DNA of 38,210 bases, from positions 1-38,210 of the forward strand of contig NZ_QGTM01000027.1 in the NCBI RefSeq assembly GCF_003182195.1, read 5' to 3'. The translations under genes were made by a program, and so were the position numbers. The DNA is from Halomonas sp. A11-A. GTDB lineage: Bacteria > Pseudomonadota > Gammaproteobacteria > Pseudomonadales > Halomonadaceae. Below are positions 6,787 through 17,445 of this stretch, piece by piece (the first letter of the stretch is position 1; each line of letters begins with the position of its first letter). The notes under the pieces are model-generated. The model did no database searches, had not been told where the DNA came from, and saw nothing but the letters and a program-made list of their open reading frames with translations.

Positions 6787-8874
6787 TCAGCGTCCTCCCA
6801 CCAGCTGCGTCACGCGCAGGGTGCGGTCGTCGGGGATCTCCGCCTGGGAGAGCACCGCCAGGTGGCGCAGCCGGCGGCGCAGGAAACGGGCCAGCACCGG
6901 GCGCAGGCTATGCTGCACCACCAGCACCGGCGGCTCGCCGCTGGCCTCCTGACGCCCCAGCGCCTGCTCCGTCTGGGCCATCAGGGTATCGGCGAGGCCG
7001 GGCTCCAGGGCGCCGTTGCCGTTCATCGCCTGCATCAGCACCTGCTCGAGCTGCGCCTCCAGCCCGATGACGCGGAGCTCAGGCTCGGCCCCGAACCACT
7101 GCTGGACGATGCTGCGGCCAAGCCCGATGCGGACCCGCGCGGTCAGCTCCTCGACATCGGCCTGCTGGCCGGCGTGCTCGGCGAGGGTATCCAGGATGGT
7201 GCGCAGGTCGCGAATCGAGACCTCCTCCTCCAGCAAGTTCTGCAGGAGGCGCTGGAACATGGTCAGAGATACCAGCTTGGGCACCACCTCCTCGACCAGC
7301 GACTTCTGCTCCTCGCCCAGGCGGTCGAGCAGCTTCTGCACCTCGCCGCGGCCCAGTATCTCACCGGCGTGGCGGTGCATCAGGTGGTTGAGGTGAGTGG
7401 CCACCACGGTGCTGGCGTCCACCACGGTGTAGCCGTAGACCTGGGCGTGCTCACGTTGGGAAGCCTCGATCCACACCGCCGGCAGCCCGAAGGCCGGGTC
7501 GGTGGTGGGGGTGCCGGCAAGCTCGCCGGAGACCTGGCCGGGGTCGATGGCCAGCCACTTGCCGGGGAAGGCCTCGGCGCGACCGATCTCCGCCCCCTTC
7601 AGGGTGATCACATAGGTGGAGGGCCCGAGCTCCAGGTTGTCGCGGATGTGGACCACCGGCGGCAGGAACCCCACCTCCTGGGCAAACTTCTTGCGCACCC
7701 CCTTGATGCGGCTGAGCAGCTCTCCCTCCTGGCGCTGGTCCACCAGCGGGATCAGCCGGTGGCCCACCTCGAGCCCGAGGGTGTCGACCAGCTGGACATC
7801 GTCCCAACTCGCCTCGGGGGCCTCGGGGGCCGGGGGCAGCTCGCTCTCGGCGAGCGCCTCCTTGACCTCCTGCCGCTTCGCATTGCGGATCAGCGCCCAG
7901 GCCAGGCCGCCGAGCAGCCCGGTGAAGAGCAGAAAGACAAAGTTGGGCATGCCGGGCACCATGCCCAGAAGCCCCATCACCACCGCCGCCAGGATCATCA
8001 CCTGGGGGTTGGTAAAGAGCTGGCCGAGCATCTGCTGGCCGACGTCCTCGCCCTTGTCGGTGCTGACCCGGGAGACCGTCACGCCCGCCGCGGTGGAGAT
8101 CACCAGCGCCGGGATCTGGGCCACCAGGCCATCGCCGATGGTCATCAGCGTATAGGTGCGCGCGGCATCGCCGAAGCCCATGCCGTGCTGCAGCATGCCG
8201 ATCAGCAGGCCGCCGATGACGTTGACCACCATGATAACCAGGCCCGCCATGGCGTCGCCGCGCACGAACTTGCTGGCGCCGTCCATGGAGCCGTAGAAGT
8301 CGGCTTCCTGGGCCACCTCGGCGCGGCGCTTGCGGGCATCCTCCTCGCCGATCAGGCCGGCGTTGAGGTCGGCGTCGATGGCCATCTGCTTGCCGGGCAT
8401 GGCGTCGAGCATGAAGCGCGCACCCACCTCGGCGATCCGCCCGGCGCCCTTGGTGATGACCATGAAGTTGATGACGATCAGGATCAGGAACACTACCAGA
8501 CCCACGGCGAAGTTACCCCCCACCAGGAACTGGCCGAAGGCCTCGATCACCTTGCCGGCGGAGTCGCCGCCCTGGTGCCCCTCCATCAGGATCACCCGGG
8601 TGGAGGCGACGTTCAGCGACAGCCGCAGCAGGGTGGTGAACAGCAGCACCGCCGGGAAGGCGGCGAAGTCCAGCGGCTTCTGGGTGAACATGCTGACCAG
8701 CAGCACCATCACCGCCAGCGCGATATTGAAGGTGAAGAAGAGATCCAGCGCGATGGGCGGCAGCGGCAGGATCAGCATCGCCATCACGAAGAGGATCAGC
8801 AGCGGGCCGGCCAGCAGTTTCATCTGGGAACCGCTGGCCCACTGTCCGCCGAGGTATTCGCTCACGGCCTTCAT
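6787..8874 (-). CDS. flhA: Flagellar export gate protein FlhA
   Basis: This 695-residue protein is the proton-linked gate of the flagellar type III export apparatus. The membrane half shows the FHIPEP-family signature RLSLNVASTRVILMEG (about residues 84-99) and the conserved Asp in FVRGDAMAG at residue 207, needed for energy coupling. A long cytoplasmic domain follows, which binds chaperone-substrate complexes and would receive FliS and FliT cargo. Length is normal. Its ATG overlaps the flhB stop by four bases and flhF follows after 19 bases, placing it mid-operon. Confidence 0.97.
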   Translation of the reverse strand: MKAVSEYLGGQWASGSQMKLLAGPLLILFVMAMLILPLPPIALDLFFTFNIALAVMVLLVSMFTQKPLDFAAFPAVLLFTTLLRLSLNVASTRVILMEGHQGGDSAGKVIEAFGQFLVGGNFAVGLVVFLILIVINFMVITKGAGRIAEVGARFMLDAMPGKQMAIDADLNAGLIGEEDARKRRAEVAQEADFYGSMDGASKFVRGDAMAGLVIMVVNVIGGLLIGMLQHGMGFGDAARTYTLMTIGDGLVAQIPALVISTAAGVTVSRVSTDKGEDVGQQMLGQLFTNPQVMILAAVVMGLLGMVPGMPNFVFLLFTGLLGGLAWALIRNAKRQEVKEALAESELPPAPEAPEASWDDVQLVDTLGLEVGHRLIPLVDQRQEGELLSRIKGVRKKFAQEVGFLPPVVHIRDNLELGPSTYVITLKGAEIGRAEAFPGKWLAIDPGQVSGELAGTPTTDPAFGLPAVWIEASQREHAQVYGYTVVDASTVVATHLNHLMHRHAGEILGRGEVQKLLDRLGEEQKSLVEEVVPKLVSLTMFQRLLQNLLEEEVSIRDLRTILDTLAEHAGQQADVEELTARVRIGLGRSIVQQWFGAEPELRVIGLEAQLEQVLMQAMNGNGALEPGLADTLMAQTEQALGRQEASGEPPVLVVQHSLRPVLARFLRRRLRHLAVLSQAEIPDDRTLRVTQLVGGR

Positions 8875-10028
8875 GCATCAGCTCCTGCAGTGCCCGGCGG
8901 CACATCCAGCGCCTCCGGAACGGGCAGCGCTTCGGGGAGCGGCGGGGCCTCGCCGCCCTCCTCCGCGACCCGCTTGAGGCGGAAGGCCCAGGCCATCACC
9001 TCCGCCACGGCGGTATAGAGCGCCTCGGGAATCTCGGCATCGAGGTCCACGTGGTAATAGAGGGCGCGCGCCAGGGGCGGCGCCTCCAGGCGCGGCACGC
9101 CGTGCTTGTCGCCCAGCTCGCGGATGCGGCCGGCCACGAGCTCGGTACCCTTGGCGATGACCCGAGGCGCGGCCATGCCGGTCTCGTCGTAGCGCAGGGC
9201 CACGGCATAGTGGGTCGGGTTGGTGATGATCACGTCGGCCTCCGGCACCTTGCTCATCATGCGGCCGCGAGCCATGGCCTGCTGCTGCTGACGAATACGC
9301 GCCTTGATATGGGGGTCACCCTCGGACTCCTTGTGCTCACGTTTGAGCTCCTCCTTGCTCATGCGCATCTTCTTGGCATGACTCCACAGCTGATAGGGCA
9401 CGTCGATCAGGATCACCACCAACAGGGCCAGCACGATCAGGCCGCAGGCCAGCGCCGCCAGCTGCAGCGCATGGGCCAGGGCCAGCTGCACCGGCTGATC
9501 CATCAGGCTCATGTAGGTGCCGCGGTTGGCCCACAGGAAGGCGATGGCCACGCTGCCAACCAGCAGCGACTTGGCGATCGCCTTGGCCAGCTCCACCAGG
9601 GCCTGGACCCCGAACATCCGCTTGAGGCCCTTGAAGGGGTTGAGCTTGGAGAGCTGGGGCTTGAGCGACTTGGCCGAGATCAGCCAGCCGCCCAGCAGCG
9701 CCGGCGCCACCAGGGCCACCACGGCGAGCAGCAGGAAAAGCGGCAGCATCGCCATCAGGGTGCGCCGCCCCAGCTCCAGGGCGTGACTGAGCATCGGGGT
9801 GGTCTCCAGCGCATGGCGGCGCTCGAAGAGGAAGGCCTGCTCCATCACCAGGCCCAGCTGGTCATAGAGCAGCGAGCCCATGCTCCACAGCCCCACCACG
9901 CCGCCCAGCAGCAGCATGAAGGTGGTCAGCTCTCGGGAACGGGCGACCTGGCCCTCTTCGCGGGCCTTCTCCAACCGCCGTGGCGTTGCCGGTTCGGTCT
10001 TTTCCTGATCGCTGCTCTGCTCGGCCAT
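8871..10028 (-). CDS. flhB: Flagellar export switch protein FlhB
   Basis: This protein of about 385 residues has an N-terminal EKTEPATPRRLEKAREEGQV motif, four membrane segments and the autocleavage site NPTH (272-275 counted from the upstream GTG) within VIITNPTHYAVAL. Cleavage there switches export from rod and hook to filament substrates, together with FliK. The ATG at 10028 gives the usual MAEQ...EKTE start; an in-frame GTG at 10034 is also possible. The C-terminal tail (after about 350) is proline- and glutamate-rich. It follows cheZ after about 150 bases and overlaps flhA. A separate FlhB C-terminal-like protein, FlhX, is encoded at 26571-26867. Confidence 0.96.
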   Translation of the reverse strand: MAEQSSDQEKTEPATPRRLEKAREEGQVARSRELTTFMLLLGGVVGLWSMGSLLYDQLGLVMEQAFLFERRHALETTPMLSHALELGRRTLMAMLPLFLLLAVVALVAPALLGGWLISAKSLKPQLSKLNPFKGLKRMFGVQALVELAKAIAKSLLVGSVAIAFLWANRGTYMSLMDQPVQLALAHALQLAALACGLIVLALLVVILIDVPYQLWSHAKKMRMSKEELKREHKESEGDPHIKARIRQQQQAMARGRMMSKVPEADVIITNPTHYAVALRYDETGMAAPRVIAKGTELVAGRIRELGDKHGVPRLEAPPLARALYYHVDLDAEIPEALYTAVAEVMAWAFRLKRVAEEGGEAPPLPEALPVPEALDVPPGTAGADA

Positions 10029-10178
10029 GGCCACTCATCGGGGACAGTCTTGCGGACCCTGGCCATTGTGGAGAGTCGAGGAAAGGGGTGATACGCGAAT
10101 AAGGGCCGATAATCGCGAGCTATTCGTTCGCGACCATCAGCCCTCGGGGGCTTGCGTTCGGCGTTCGGCTCTCAGCCC

Positions 10179-10850
10179 TCAGAAGCCGAGCTGCTCCAGC
10201 AGGTCATCGACCTGGTCCTGGTTGCTGACCACATCATCGCCCCCGGCATTGACCTGAGGGCCATTGAGCAGGCCGGTATCGCGCCGCGACTCGTCGGCAC
10301 GGCGCTGCATGTCGTCGCGGCGCTCGCCCTCGGGCACGCTGTCGATCAGCACCTGGACAAGTTGGCTCTCGATCTCGCGGATGACGTCCATCATCTTCTT
10401 GATCACCTGGCCGGTCAGGTCCTGGAAGTCCTGGGCCATCATGATCTCGAGCAGCTCCTTGCTGGTCGCGCCGGTCTGCTCGGGCACCTCGGCCAGGTAG
10501 GCGCGGGTGTCGGTGACCAGCTCGCGGGCCTCGTCCAGCCCCTTGGGCTCGGCGAACCACCCGGCCCAGCGCCTATCCAGCGCCGCGGCCTTCTCGCCCA
10601 GGGCGTCCTGAATCGGCTGAGCGCGATCGATGGCGTTGAGCGCCCGCTCCGCCGCCTGCTCGGTCATGGTGGCCACATAGCTCAGGCGATCACGGGCGTC
10701 GGGGATCGCCTCGGCGGCCTTCTCGATCTCCTTGTCCAGGCCGAGCTCGCGCATGCTTTCGCGCAGCATGCGAGTCAACTGGCCGATGCGCTGTACCAGG
10801 TCATCGCTGCTGGCGGAGGCTGGCGCCTGGCTCGGGTCTTGGGTGCTCAT
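10179..10850 (-). CDS. cheZ: Chemotaxis phosphatase CheZ
   Basis: CheZ removes the phosphate from CheY-P and so ends tumbling signals. The 223-residue protein has the long helical hairpin with [16 protein letters not shown], containing the catalytic acidic and Gln residues (Asp144, Gln148, equivalent to E. coli Asp143 and Gln147). The C-terminal CheY-binding peptide [13 protein letters not shown] is nearly identical to that of E. coli CheZ. A GAGGAGA ribosome-binding site precedes the ATG. It follows cheY by 37 bases and is probably co-transcribed with it. Confidence 0.96.
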   Translation of the reverse strand: MSTQDPSQAPASASSDDLVQRIGQLTRMLRESMRELGLDKEIEKAAEAIPDARDRLSYVATMTEQAAERALNAIDRAQPIQDALGEKAAALDRRWAGWFAEPKGLDEARELVTDTRAYLAEVPEQTGATSKELLEIMMAQDFQDLTGQVIKKMMDVIREIESQLVQVLIDSVPEGERRDDMQRRADESRRDTGLLNGPQVNAGGDDVVSNQDQVDDLLEQLGF

Positions 10851-10887
10851 GCTCTACTCTCCTCGCGTCGGCCGCAGGGCCTGGTGA

Positions 10888-11277
10888 TCACATGCCCAGC
10901 TTCTCGAAGATCTTGTTGAGCTTCTCTTCGAGGGTCGCCGCGGTGAACGGCTTGACCACGTAGCCGTTGGCGCCGGCCTGAGCGGCCGCGATGATGTTCT
11001 CCTTCTTGGCTTCGGCGGTCACCATCAGTACCGGCAGCTCCTTGAGCGCGGCATCGGCGCGGATCTGCTTGAGCATCTCCAGCCCGTCCAGGTTGGGCAT
11101 GTTCCAGTCCGAGACCACGAACTGGAAGCCGCCGGCGCGCAGCTTGTTGAGCGCATCCTGGCCGTCCTCGGCCTCCTCCACGTTGGTGAAACCGAGCTCC
11201 TTGAGCAGGCTGCGCACGATCCGGCGCATGGTGGGAAAGTCGTCCACCACAAGGATGCTCATGTTCTTGTCTGCCAT
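10888..11277 (-). CDS. cheY: Chemotaxis response regulator CheY
   Basis: This 129-residue single receiver domain has Asp12 and Asp13 for Mg2+, phosphoacceptor Asp57 in VVSDWNMP, Thr87 and Lys109 in VVKPF, at the same positions as E. coli CheY. Phospho-CheY binds the FliM switch protein at the motor base. GAGGT precedes the ATG. It lies after a chemoreceptor gene and 37 bases before cheZ. Confidence 0.97.
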   Translation of the reverse strand: MADKNMSILVVDDFPTMRRIVRSLLKELGFTNVEEAEDGQDALNKLRAGGFQFVVSDWNMPNLDGLEMLKQIRADAALKELPVLMVTAEAKKENIIAAAQAGANGYVVKPFTAATLEEKLNKIFEKLGM

Positions 11278-11371
11278 TGCACTACCTCGATTCGCGATGT
11301 TCTCGTTGAAGGTATGGCCCGGCGAGATGGCCGGCCGGGCCGAGCATGCCGCCCGACAGGCGGCAGCCGAA

Positions 11372-13072
11372 TCAGAACTCCTGCCACTCTTCCTCGGCGG
11401 ATTCGGCCCGCTGCGCGCTGTGCCGGCGGCTCGGTGCCGGCAGGCCCGCCGGTGCCTCAGGCGCGGACAGGGTGGGTGCCTCCGGGGCCGGCTCGCTCGC
11501 GACCCGCGCGGCCTCGCCGGCCAGGCGGAAGCGCGCCACGGCCTGCTCGAGGCGCTCCGCCTGCTCCTCCAGGGAGGAGGCGGCCGCCGAGGCCTGCTGC
11601 ACCAGGGCGGCGTTCTGCTGGGTCACCTGGTCCATCTGGCCCACCGCCTGGCTCACCTGCTCGATGCCGTCGCTCTGCTCCTGGGAGGCCGCCGAGATCT
11701 CGTCCATGATATCAGTGACCCGGCGTACCGCCTGGACCACCTCGTCCATGGTCTCCCCGGCGTTCTCGGCCAGGCTCGAACCCGCCTGCACCTGAGCCAC
11801 CGAGCTCTCGATGAGCGTCTTGATCTCCTTGGCCGCCTCGGCACTTCGGCTGGCCAGGTTGCGTACCTCGCCGGCCACCACCGCAAAGCCGCGGCCCTGC
11901 TCCCCCGCCCGTGCCGCTTCCACCGAGGCGTTGAGCGCCAGAATATTGGTCTGGAAGGCGATGGAGTCGATGACACCGGTAATATCGGCAATCTTGCGTG
12001 AACTGTCCGAGATCCCGTGCATGGTCTTGACCACGCGATCGACCACCTCGCCACCGCGCTCGGCGGTGGTGGAGGCCTCAAGGGCCAGACCGCTGGCCTG
12101 GCGGGCGTTGTCGGCGTTCTGCTTCACCGTGGCGGTCAACTGCTCCATGCTGGCCGCGGTCTCCTCCAGCGAGGCCGCCTGCTGCTCGGTGCGCGAGGAC
12201 AGGTCCGCATTGCCGGAGGCGATCTCCCGGGCTCCGAGGTGGATCGAGCTGCTGCCCTGGCGCACTTCGCCCACTACCTGTGCCAGCCCCTGCTGCATCT
12301 CGCGCATGGCGGCGAACAGTCGGCCCACCTCGTTGCGCCCCTTCACCTCAATGGTGGCCGAGAGGTCCGCCTGGGCGATGCGCTCGAGATGATGCACGGC
12401 CGCGCCCAGCGGGCGAATGACAACAGAGCGCAGGCCCGCATAGATCGCCGCCACCAGCAGGCCGATCAGCACCAGCAGGCCCAAACCGACCCACCCGAAC
12501 TGCCGGGCCTGGTCACGAAAATCCGCCACCACCCCGTCGGCACGGGCAAAGCCGTAGGCCACGAAATCGGTCATGGCAACGCCGAGCGCCTCGGCCGGGG
12601 CCTCGAGCTCCTCGCGCAGGCGATTGAAGGTAGTGGTGTCGAGCTGGTCGAGCGCAGTGTGCTGCTGTCGCAGCAGATCGAGCACCGCCGTGAACTGCTC
12701 CTCGACTCGCGCTGCCAAGGGAGCACCCTCGTTCGTCTTGGGGGTCGCCACGAACGCCTGGAAGCGTTGTTCGGCGCGGGCGAGGTGATCCAGGGCGCTC
12801 TCGAGGTGGCCGTTGGCCTCCCCCATCCGGCCGATCATGATCAGGTTGGCGGCAATCTCGAGGTGGTTGCGTCCCACGTTCAGCAGCGCATCGCCGCGGT
12901 TGATTTCGTTAAGCTGCTCGGCACTGATCCGATTGAGCAGCTGCAGGGTGGCGCCGGCATTGCGCTCGACTATCACCGCCAGGCCGGCGATCACCCCGAT
13001 GAAGGCCACGAAGCAGGCCAGCACGGCCACCATGGCCGTATGGATGCTGATATTACGAATGAAACGAACCAT
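11372..13072 (-). CDS. Methyl-accepting chemotaxis protein with four-helix periplasmic domain
   Basis: Counting from an upstream in-frame ATG at 13099, membrane segments lie near 20-44 and 202-222 and enclose a helical periplasmic domain of about 155 residues of the Tar/TarH size. HAMP follows at about 223-275, then the signalling domain with the conserved tip [20 protein letters not shown] and [15 protein letters not shown]. The C-terminus EEEWQEF fits the W-x-x-F tethering peptide for CheR/CheB. The start at 13072 is preferred because AGAAGGAAG lies seven bases before it; the 13099 ATG has no such site. It lies between cheB and cheY. The ligand is unknown. Confidence 0.92.
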   Translation of the reverse strand: MVRFIRNISIHTAMVAVLACFVAFIGVIAGLAVIVERNAGATLQLLNRISAEQLNEINRGDALLNVGRNHLEIAANLIMIGRMGEANGHLESALDHLARAEQRFQAFVATPKTNEGAPLAARVEEQFTAVLDLLRQQHTALDQLDTTTFNRLREELEAPAEALGVAMTDFVAYGFARADGVVADFRDQARQFGWVGLGLLVLIGLLVAAIYAGLRSVVIRPLGAAVHHLERIAQADLSATIEVKGRNEVGRLFAAMREMQQGLAQVVGEVRQGSSSIHLGAREIASGNADLSSRTEQQAASLEETAASMEQLTATVKQNADNARQASGLALEASTTAERGGEVVDRVVKTMHGISDSSRKIADITGVIDSIAFQTNILALNASVEAARAGEQGRGFAVVAGEVRNLASRSAEAAKEIKTLIESSVAQVQAGSSLAENAGETMDEVVQAVRRVTDIMDEISAASQEQSDGIEQVSQAVGQMDQVTQQNAALVQQASAAASSLEEQAERLEQAVARFRLAGEAARVASEPAPEAPTLSAPEAPAGLPAPSRRHSAQRAESAEEEWQEF

Positions 13073-13149
13073 CTCGAGGCTTCCTTCTGTGGACGTCATT
13101 ATTGTCGAGGGCCATGCATCTTGCGGGAGTCGCTGTCGTGGTGATGGCG

Positions 13150-14211
13150 CTAGACGCGCTGGGCCCGGCCGGAAGAGGCCACCAGCGCCAGCAGGCGTGG
13201 CGCTATCTCCTCGAGGGGAAGCACCTCCGAGGCACCGCCCAGGGTGATCGCCTCCCGCGGCATGCCGAAGACCACGCAGCTCGCCTCATCCTGGGCGATG
13301 GTGGGCGCACCGGCCTGGCGCATCTCGACGAGGCCCGCCGCCCCGTCCTTGCCCATGCCGGTGAGCAGCACCCCGACCGCATTGCGGCCGGCCTGCTCCG
13401 CCGCCGAGCGAAACAGCACGTCGACCGAGGGGCGATGGCGGTTCACGGGAGGCCCCTGATCGAGCCTGGCCACATAGTTGGCCCCGCTGCGCGCCAGCTT
13501 CAGGTGGGCGTCTCCCGGGGCGATATAAGCGTGTCCGGGCAGCACCCGCTCGCCGTCCTCGGCCTCCTTGACGCTGATCTGGCAGAGCCGGTCTAGGCGC
13601 TCGGCGAAGGAGCGAGTGAAGCCGCCGGGCATGTGCTGGGCAATCATGATGGCCGGGCTGTTGGCAGGCAGCGGCTCCAGCACGCGGCGGATCGCCTCGG
13701 TGCCCCCGGTGGAGGCGCCGATGATCAAGAGCTTCTCGCTCGACATCAAAGGCGCCGTCAGGCGCTGGGGCGGCGCCTCGTTGCGCGAAGCGGCGCGCCG
13801 CGGCCGCGAGCGTGCCGCGGCGCGGATCTTCTCGGCGATCTCCTCGGCGTACTCGAGCATGCCGCTGCGGATGCCGAGCGACGGCTTGGCGACGAAATCC
13901 AGCGCGCCAAGCTCGAGCGCCCGAAGGGTGACCTCGGAGCCGGACTGGGTCAGCGACGAGACCATCAACACCGGCATCGGCCGTAGGCGCATCAGCCGCT
14001 CCAGGAAGTCGATGCCATCCATTCGCGGCATCTCGACGTCGAGGGTCAGCACGTCGGGGTTGTGGCGCTTGATCAGATCCCTGGCCACCAACGGGTCCGG
14101 CGCCACCGCCACCACCGCCATGTCGGGCTGGCTGTTGATGATCTCGCTGAGCAGGTCGCGGATCAGCGCTGAGTCGTCAACGCAAAGCACCTTGATCGTG
14201 GCGGCACTCAA
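13150..14211 (-). CDS. cheB: Chemoreceptor methylesterase/deamidase CheB
   Basis: This 353-residue protein has an N-terminal receiver (phosphoacceptor Asp58 in [13 protein letters not shown]) and a C-terminal methylesterase with catalytic Ser167 ([10 protein letters not shown]), His193 (IAQHMPGG) and Asp289 (LTGMGKDG). It removes methyl groups from chemoreceptors when phosphorylated by CheA. The start appears to be TTG with AGGAG seven bases upstream. It has its own sigma-28 promoter at 14275-14301, overlapping the end of cheR, so it can be made independently of the long upstream transcript. Confidence 0.95.
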   Translation of the reverse strand: MSAATIKVLCVDDSALIRDLLSEIINSQPDMAVVAVAPDPLVARDLIKRHNPDVLTLDVEMPRMDGIDFLERLMRLRPMPVLMVSSLTQSGSEVTLRALELGALDFVAKPSLGIRSGMLEYAEEIAEKIRAAARSRPRRAASRNEAPPQRLTAPLMSSEKLLIIGASTGGTEAIRRVLEPLPANSPAIMIAQHMPGGFTRSFAERLDRLCQISVKEAEDGERVLPGHAYIAPGDAHLKLARSGANYVARLDQGPPVNRHRPSVDVLFRSAAEQAGRNAVGVLLTGMGKDGAAGLVEMRQAGAPTIAQDEASCVVFGMPREAITLGGASEVLPLEEIAPRLLALVASSGRAQRV

Positions 14212-14274
14212 GAGGGCTCTCCTGTAGCAGGTGGCTCGCCGCCCGGGTCAGGCAGCAAGAGGTCCTTGAAAGGG

Positions 14275-14301
14275 ATATCGGCCGGCGGCCGGCGGACTTT
14301 A
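14275..14301 (-). promoter_or_regulatory. Sigma-28 promoter for cheB
   Basis: On the minus strand: TAAAGTCC, 11 bases, GCCGATAT. Both elements fit the FliA consensus with the correct spacer. The -35 overlaps the last codon of cheR; the cheB start is 63 bases downstream of the -10. Confidence 0.8.
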
Positions 14302-15216
14302 GCGGCCAGGCGTCGGCCTGCCGCCCGCGGCGTCCGGGGCCAGGGTGTAGACGGTCTGGCCGCGCAGCCGCAGGGTGCGCGTGATGTAGGAGAAGTTCTC
14401 GGAGTGGCCGGCAAACAGCAGGCCGTCCGGCTTCAGCAGCGGCGCGAAGCGCTCCAGTATCCTGGCCTGGGTCGCCTTGTCGAAGTAGATCATCACGTTA
14501 CGACAGAAGATCGCATCGAAGGGACCGCTGACCGGCCAGCTCGGCGCCAGCAGGTTGAGCGGCAAGAACTCGACCATGGCGCGCAGCTCCGGCCTGACCC
14601 GCGCCAGGCCTGCCTGCCGGCCGGTGCCCCGCTGGAAGAAGCGGCGCATGCGCTCGGCCTCCAGCTTGTGCACCTGCTCCAGGGGGTAGATCCCCGCCTC
14701 GGCCCGGGCCAGCGCCTCGGTGTCGATGTCCGTCGCCACCACCCTGGCGTCGCCCGCGCGGCTACCCAGCGCCTCACACAGGGTCATGGCGATGGAGTAG
14801 GGCTCCTCGCCGGTGGAGGCCGCGGCACTCCACACACGGATCGGCCCGGGGCGAGCACGGACATGCTCGGCGAGCAGCGGGAAGTGGTGCGACTCGCGGA
14901 AGAAGGCGGTGAGGTTGGTGGTCAGGGCATTGGTGAAGGCCTCCCACTCTCGGGCATCCGGCTGGCGCTCCAGGCGCGCCAGGTAGTCGCTGAAGCGCGT
15001 CAGGCCATGATGACGCAGCCGCTTGGCGAGGCGGCTGTAGACCATCTCGCGCTTGTGCTCGGCCAGCACGATCCCCGCCCGCTGGTAGATCAGCTGACGG
15101 ATACGCGCGAAGTCCTCGTCGGTGAGCACCAGGTCACGCTCGAGGGGGCTTCCACTGCCCCAGTTGCCGGCGGAGAAGGATGCCGGCTCCCTTGACTCGC
15201 TCAAAATGCTTCCCAC
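14299..15216 (-). CDS. cheR: Chemoreceptor methyltransferase CheR
   Basis: CheR methylates receptor glutamates using S-adenosylmethionine. The protein has the N-terminal helical domain and the SAM-binding fold with [42 protein letters not shown] and [10 protein letters not shown]. At 305 residues it is normal for the family. The listed GTG overlaps the receptor gene upstream by 16 bp; a TTG at 15204 forming a TTGA overlap with that gene's stop is an equally good start. It directly follows a receptor that carries the CheR-binding peptide. Confidence 0.95.
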   Translation of the reverse strand: MGSILSESREPASFSAGNWGSGSPLERDLVLTDEDFARIRQLIYQRAGIVLAEHKREMVYSRLAKRLRHHGLTRFSDYLARLERQPDAREWEAFTNALTTNLTAFFRESHHFPLLAEHVRARPGPIRVWSAAASTGEEPYSIAMTLCEALGSRAGDARVVATDIDTEALARAEAGIYPLEQVHKLEAERMRRFFQRGTGRQAGLARVRPELRAMVEFLPLNLLAPSWPVSGPFDAIFCRNVMIYFDKATQARILERFAPLLKPDGLLFAGHSENFSYITRTLRLRGQTVYTLAPDAAGGRPTPGR

Positions 15217-17363
15217 TCCTCGACATCGGACGGGCGATTGTTGCCAACGGCGGGCGGCAGTGCCTTCTGCTGTGTGGGTGCGCGCTCACTCGGTGCCGCC
15301 GGCCCGCGCCGCTCGGCCAGGCTCGGGGCGCGCTCCTTGCCGGCGCCGCGCGCGCGGAAGGCGGTCACGGCGATGACCAGCTGCTCGGCCTGACGCTCCA
15401 GATCCAGGGCCGCCCGGGCCATGGCCTGCACCCGCTCGGCATTCTGCTGGGTGACATGGTCCATCTCGGCAACCGCCTGGTTGATCTGGCGGATGCCACC
15501 GCTCTGCTCCTGGGAGGCGGCCGAGATCTCGCCCATGATGTCGTTGACGCGGGTGGAGGCCGCCACCACCCCCTCGATGGCGCCCTCGGCGCGCTGCACC
15601 ACCACGGCCCCGGTCTGGATCTCCTTGCCGGCCCCGTCGATCAGGGTCCGGATCTCCTTCGCGGCAGCGGCGGAACGCCCGGCCAGGTTGCGCACCTCAT
15701 TGGCCACGACCGCAAAGCCACGCCCCTGTTCGCCGGCGCGAGCGGCCTCCACCGAGGCGTTCAGTGCCAGGATATTGGTCTGGAAGGCGATGGAGTCGAT
15801 CACGTCGATGATCTCGGCCATCTTGCGGGAGCTCTCGGTAATGCGCCCCATGGTCTCCACCACCTGGTGCATCAGCTCGCCGGTCTCACGGACCCGCTCG
15901 GCATTCTCGGTCGCCAGGCCGCTGGCCTGGCGGGCGTTATCGGTGTTCTGCTGCACCGTGGCGGTCATCTCTTCCATGCTGGAGGCGGTCTGCTGCAGCG
16001 ACGCCGCCTGCTGCTCGATGCGGGTGGAGAGCTCGTCGTTGCCCACGGCGATATCCCGCGCGGCCGGCGTCACCACCTGAATACCCGCATGCACGTCGCC
16101 CACGATGCTGCCGAGGCTCTTGCGCATCACGTCCAGGGCGCCCAGCAGGCGGCCCACCTCATCGCGGCCGTGCTGAGGCACACTGGCCGCCAGGTTGCCC
16201 GAGGCGATCTGCAGGGTGAAGCCGATGGCCCGATCCAGCGGGCGCGTCACGGCGCGCAGGGTCATCATGCCCAGCGCGATCAGCAGCAGTAGGGCCGCGC
16301 CGAGCACGCCGCCCTGGGCGAGCAGCATGGCACGCTGCCCCGCCTCGGCGGCGGCCGCCATCGCCGCCGCACCGCGGCGTTCGCGCTCGATCAGCTGGTT
16401 GACGCTGGCGGTCAGCGCCACCGCCTGCTCCTGGAGCGGGGTGACCTGATTGTTCAGCGCCATCATGGCGTCGAAGGCCTCGCCGGTCAGGGCGTTGGCC
16501 AGGGGCAGCAGCCCCTCCTGCAGGTAGGCGGTCAGGTCGGCGCCGAAGTCTCGGGTCTCGGGGGCCTGGTTGATCTCGCGGGCCATGAAATCGGCCCAGA
16601 TTCCCTCGACGCGCGCAACGGTCGCCTCGATCTGCTCGGCCAGCTCGTGGCGCTGGCCAAGCAGCGCCATGCGCTCCTGGCTGCCCATGCGCTGCGGCAG
16701 CTCGTTGACCAGCTGCCCGACCTGCTGCAGGCGCACCACGTCCTCAAGGCCGTCCCGGTTGAGCTCGGCGAGCCTCTCCCCCGAGACCTGCAGGCCATAG
16801 AGCCCAAGCCCGCCGCTGACCAGCAGCATCAATGACGCCACGACGACCATCAGGCTGATGCGGGCGCGCACGGTGCTAAGGTTCAGGCGCCGCAGCGCGC
16901 CGAGTACGCCGCGCCGGCGCAGCCGCCCCCTGTGCAGATAGAGGTGGCGCCCCTTGCCTTCGCGAATGCTGGCGTAGGCGAGCTCCGCCCGCTCGATCTG
17001 CTCGCGGTCGGCCTTGACCCGTACCGAGGCGTAGCCCATCACCTCGCCATCCTCGATGATCGGGGTCACGCTGGCATCCACCCAGTAGTGGTCGCCGTTC
17101 TTGCGCCGGTTCTTGACCAGGCCGCGCCAGCTCTCCCCCGCCGCCAGGGTCTCCCACAGGTTGGCGAAGGCCTCGGGCGGCATGTCAGGGTGGCGCACCA
17201 GGTTGTGGGGCGAGCCGATCAGCTCCTCGTGGCGATATCCACTGACCTCGATGAAGGCCGGGTTGGCGTAGGTGATGCGTCCCTTGAGGTCGGTCCGCGA
17301 GATCAGGAAGTGCTCGTCCTGGAGCTCGTATTCCCGTCCAGTCACTGGCTGGTTGTCGCGCAT
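15201..17363 (-). CDS. PAS-domain chemoreceptor (Aer-like N-terminus plus periplasmic domain)
   Basis: This 720-residue receptor starts with a cytoplasmic PAS domain (about 18-125: [27 protein letters not shown] to WVDASVTPI), which closely resembles the FAD-binding PAS of Aer. A basic linker follows, then a membrane segment near 168-190, a helical periplasmic domain to about 345, a second membrane segment, HAMP, and the signalling domain with [20 protein letters not shown]. It ends VEEWEAF, a W-x-x-F tether for CheR/CheB. Unlike E. coli Aer it has a substantial periplasmic domain, so it may combine redox or energy sensing with ligand sensing. GGAGAG precedes the ATG. No good sigma-28 promoter was found upstream. 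Confidence 0.9.
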   Translation of the reverse strand: MRDNQPVTGREYELQDEHFLISRTDLKGRITYANPAFIEVSGYRHEELIGSPHNLVRHPDMPPEAFANLWETLAAGESWRGLVKNRRKNGDHYWVDASVTPIIEDGEVMGYASVRVKADREQIERAELAYASIREGKGRHLYLHRGRLRRRGVLGALRRLNLSTVRARISLMVVVASLMLLVSGGLGLYGLQVSGERLAELNRDGLEDVVRLQQVGQLVNELPQRMGSQERMALLGQRHELAEQIEATVARVEGIWADFMAREINQAPETRDFGADLTAYLQEGLLPLANALTGEAFDAMMALNNQVTPLQEQAVALTASVNQLIERERRGAAAMAAAAEAGQRAMLLAQGGVLGAALLLLIALGMMTLRAVTRPLDRAIGFTLQIASGNLAASVPQHGRDEVGRLLGALDVMRKSLGSIVGDVHAGIQVVTPAARDIAVGNDELSTRIEQQAASLQQTASSMEEMTATVQQNTDNARQASGLATENAERVRETGELMHQVVETMGRITESSRKMAEIIDVIDSIAFQTNILALNASVEAARAGEQGRGFAVVANEVRNLAGRSAAAAKEIRTLIDGAGKEIQTGAVVVQRAEGAIEGVVAASTRVNDIMGEISAASQEQSGGIRQINQAVAEMDHVTQQNAERVQAMARAALDLERQAEQLVIAVTAFRARGAGKERAPSLAERRGPAAPSERAPTQQKALPPAVGNNRPSDVEEWEAF

Positions 17364-17445
17364 GCTGTGCTCTCCGAGGCGGTTAGCGGTGTGCAGCTAC
17401 CGCTCTTCTGGTTATCGGTATAGGTGGACGGGGGTGCCGTCAGGG

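Noticed and set aside
6139..9018. Very long plus-strand frame (959 codons) opposite flhF and flhA
   Set aside because: It is antisense to two strongly conserved genes, has low-complexity composition and no recognisable domain. Long shadow frames are expected in GC-rich DNA; similar plus-strand frames throughout the window were dropped for the same reason.
10105..10112. GCCGATAA on the plus strand between cheZ and flhB
   Set aside because: It matches a sigma-28 -10 element, but no TMAAG lies at the correct distance and no plus-strand gene follows.
17411..17418. ACCGATAA-like -10 upstream of the PAS receptor
   Set aside because: The first base departs from GCCGATAA and there is no -35 match at 11 bases.
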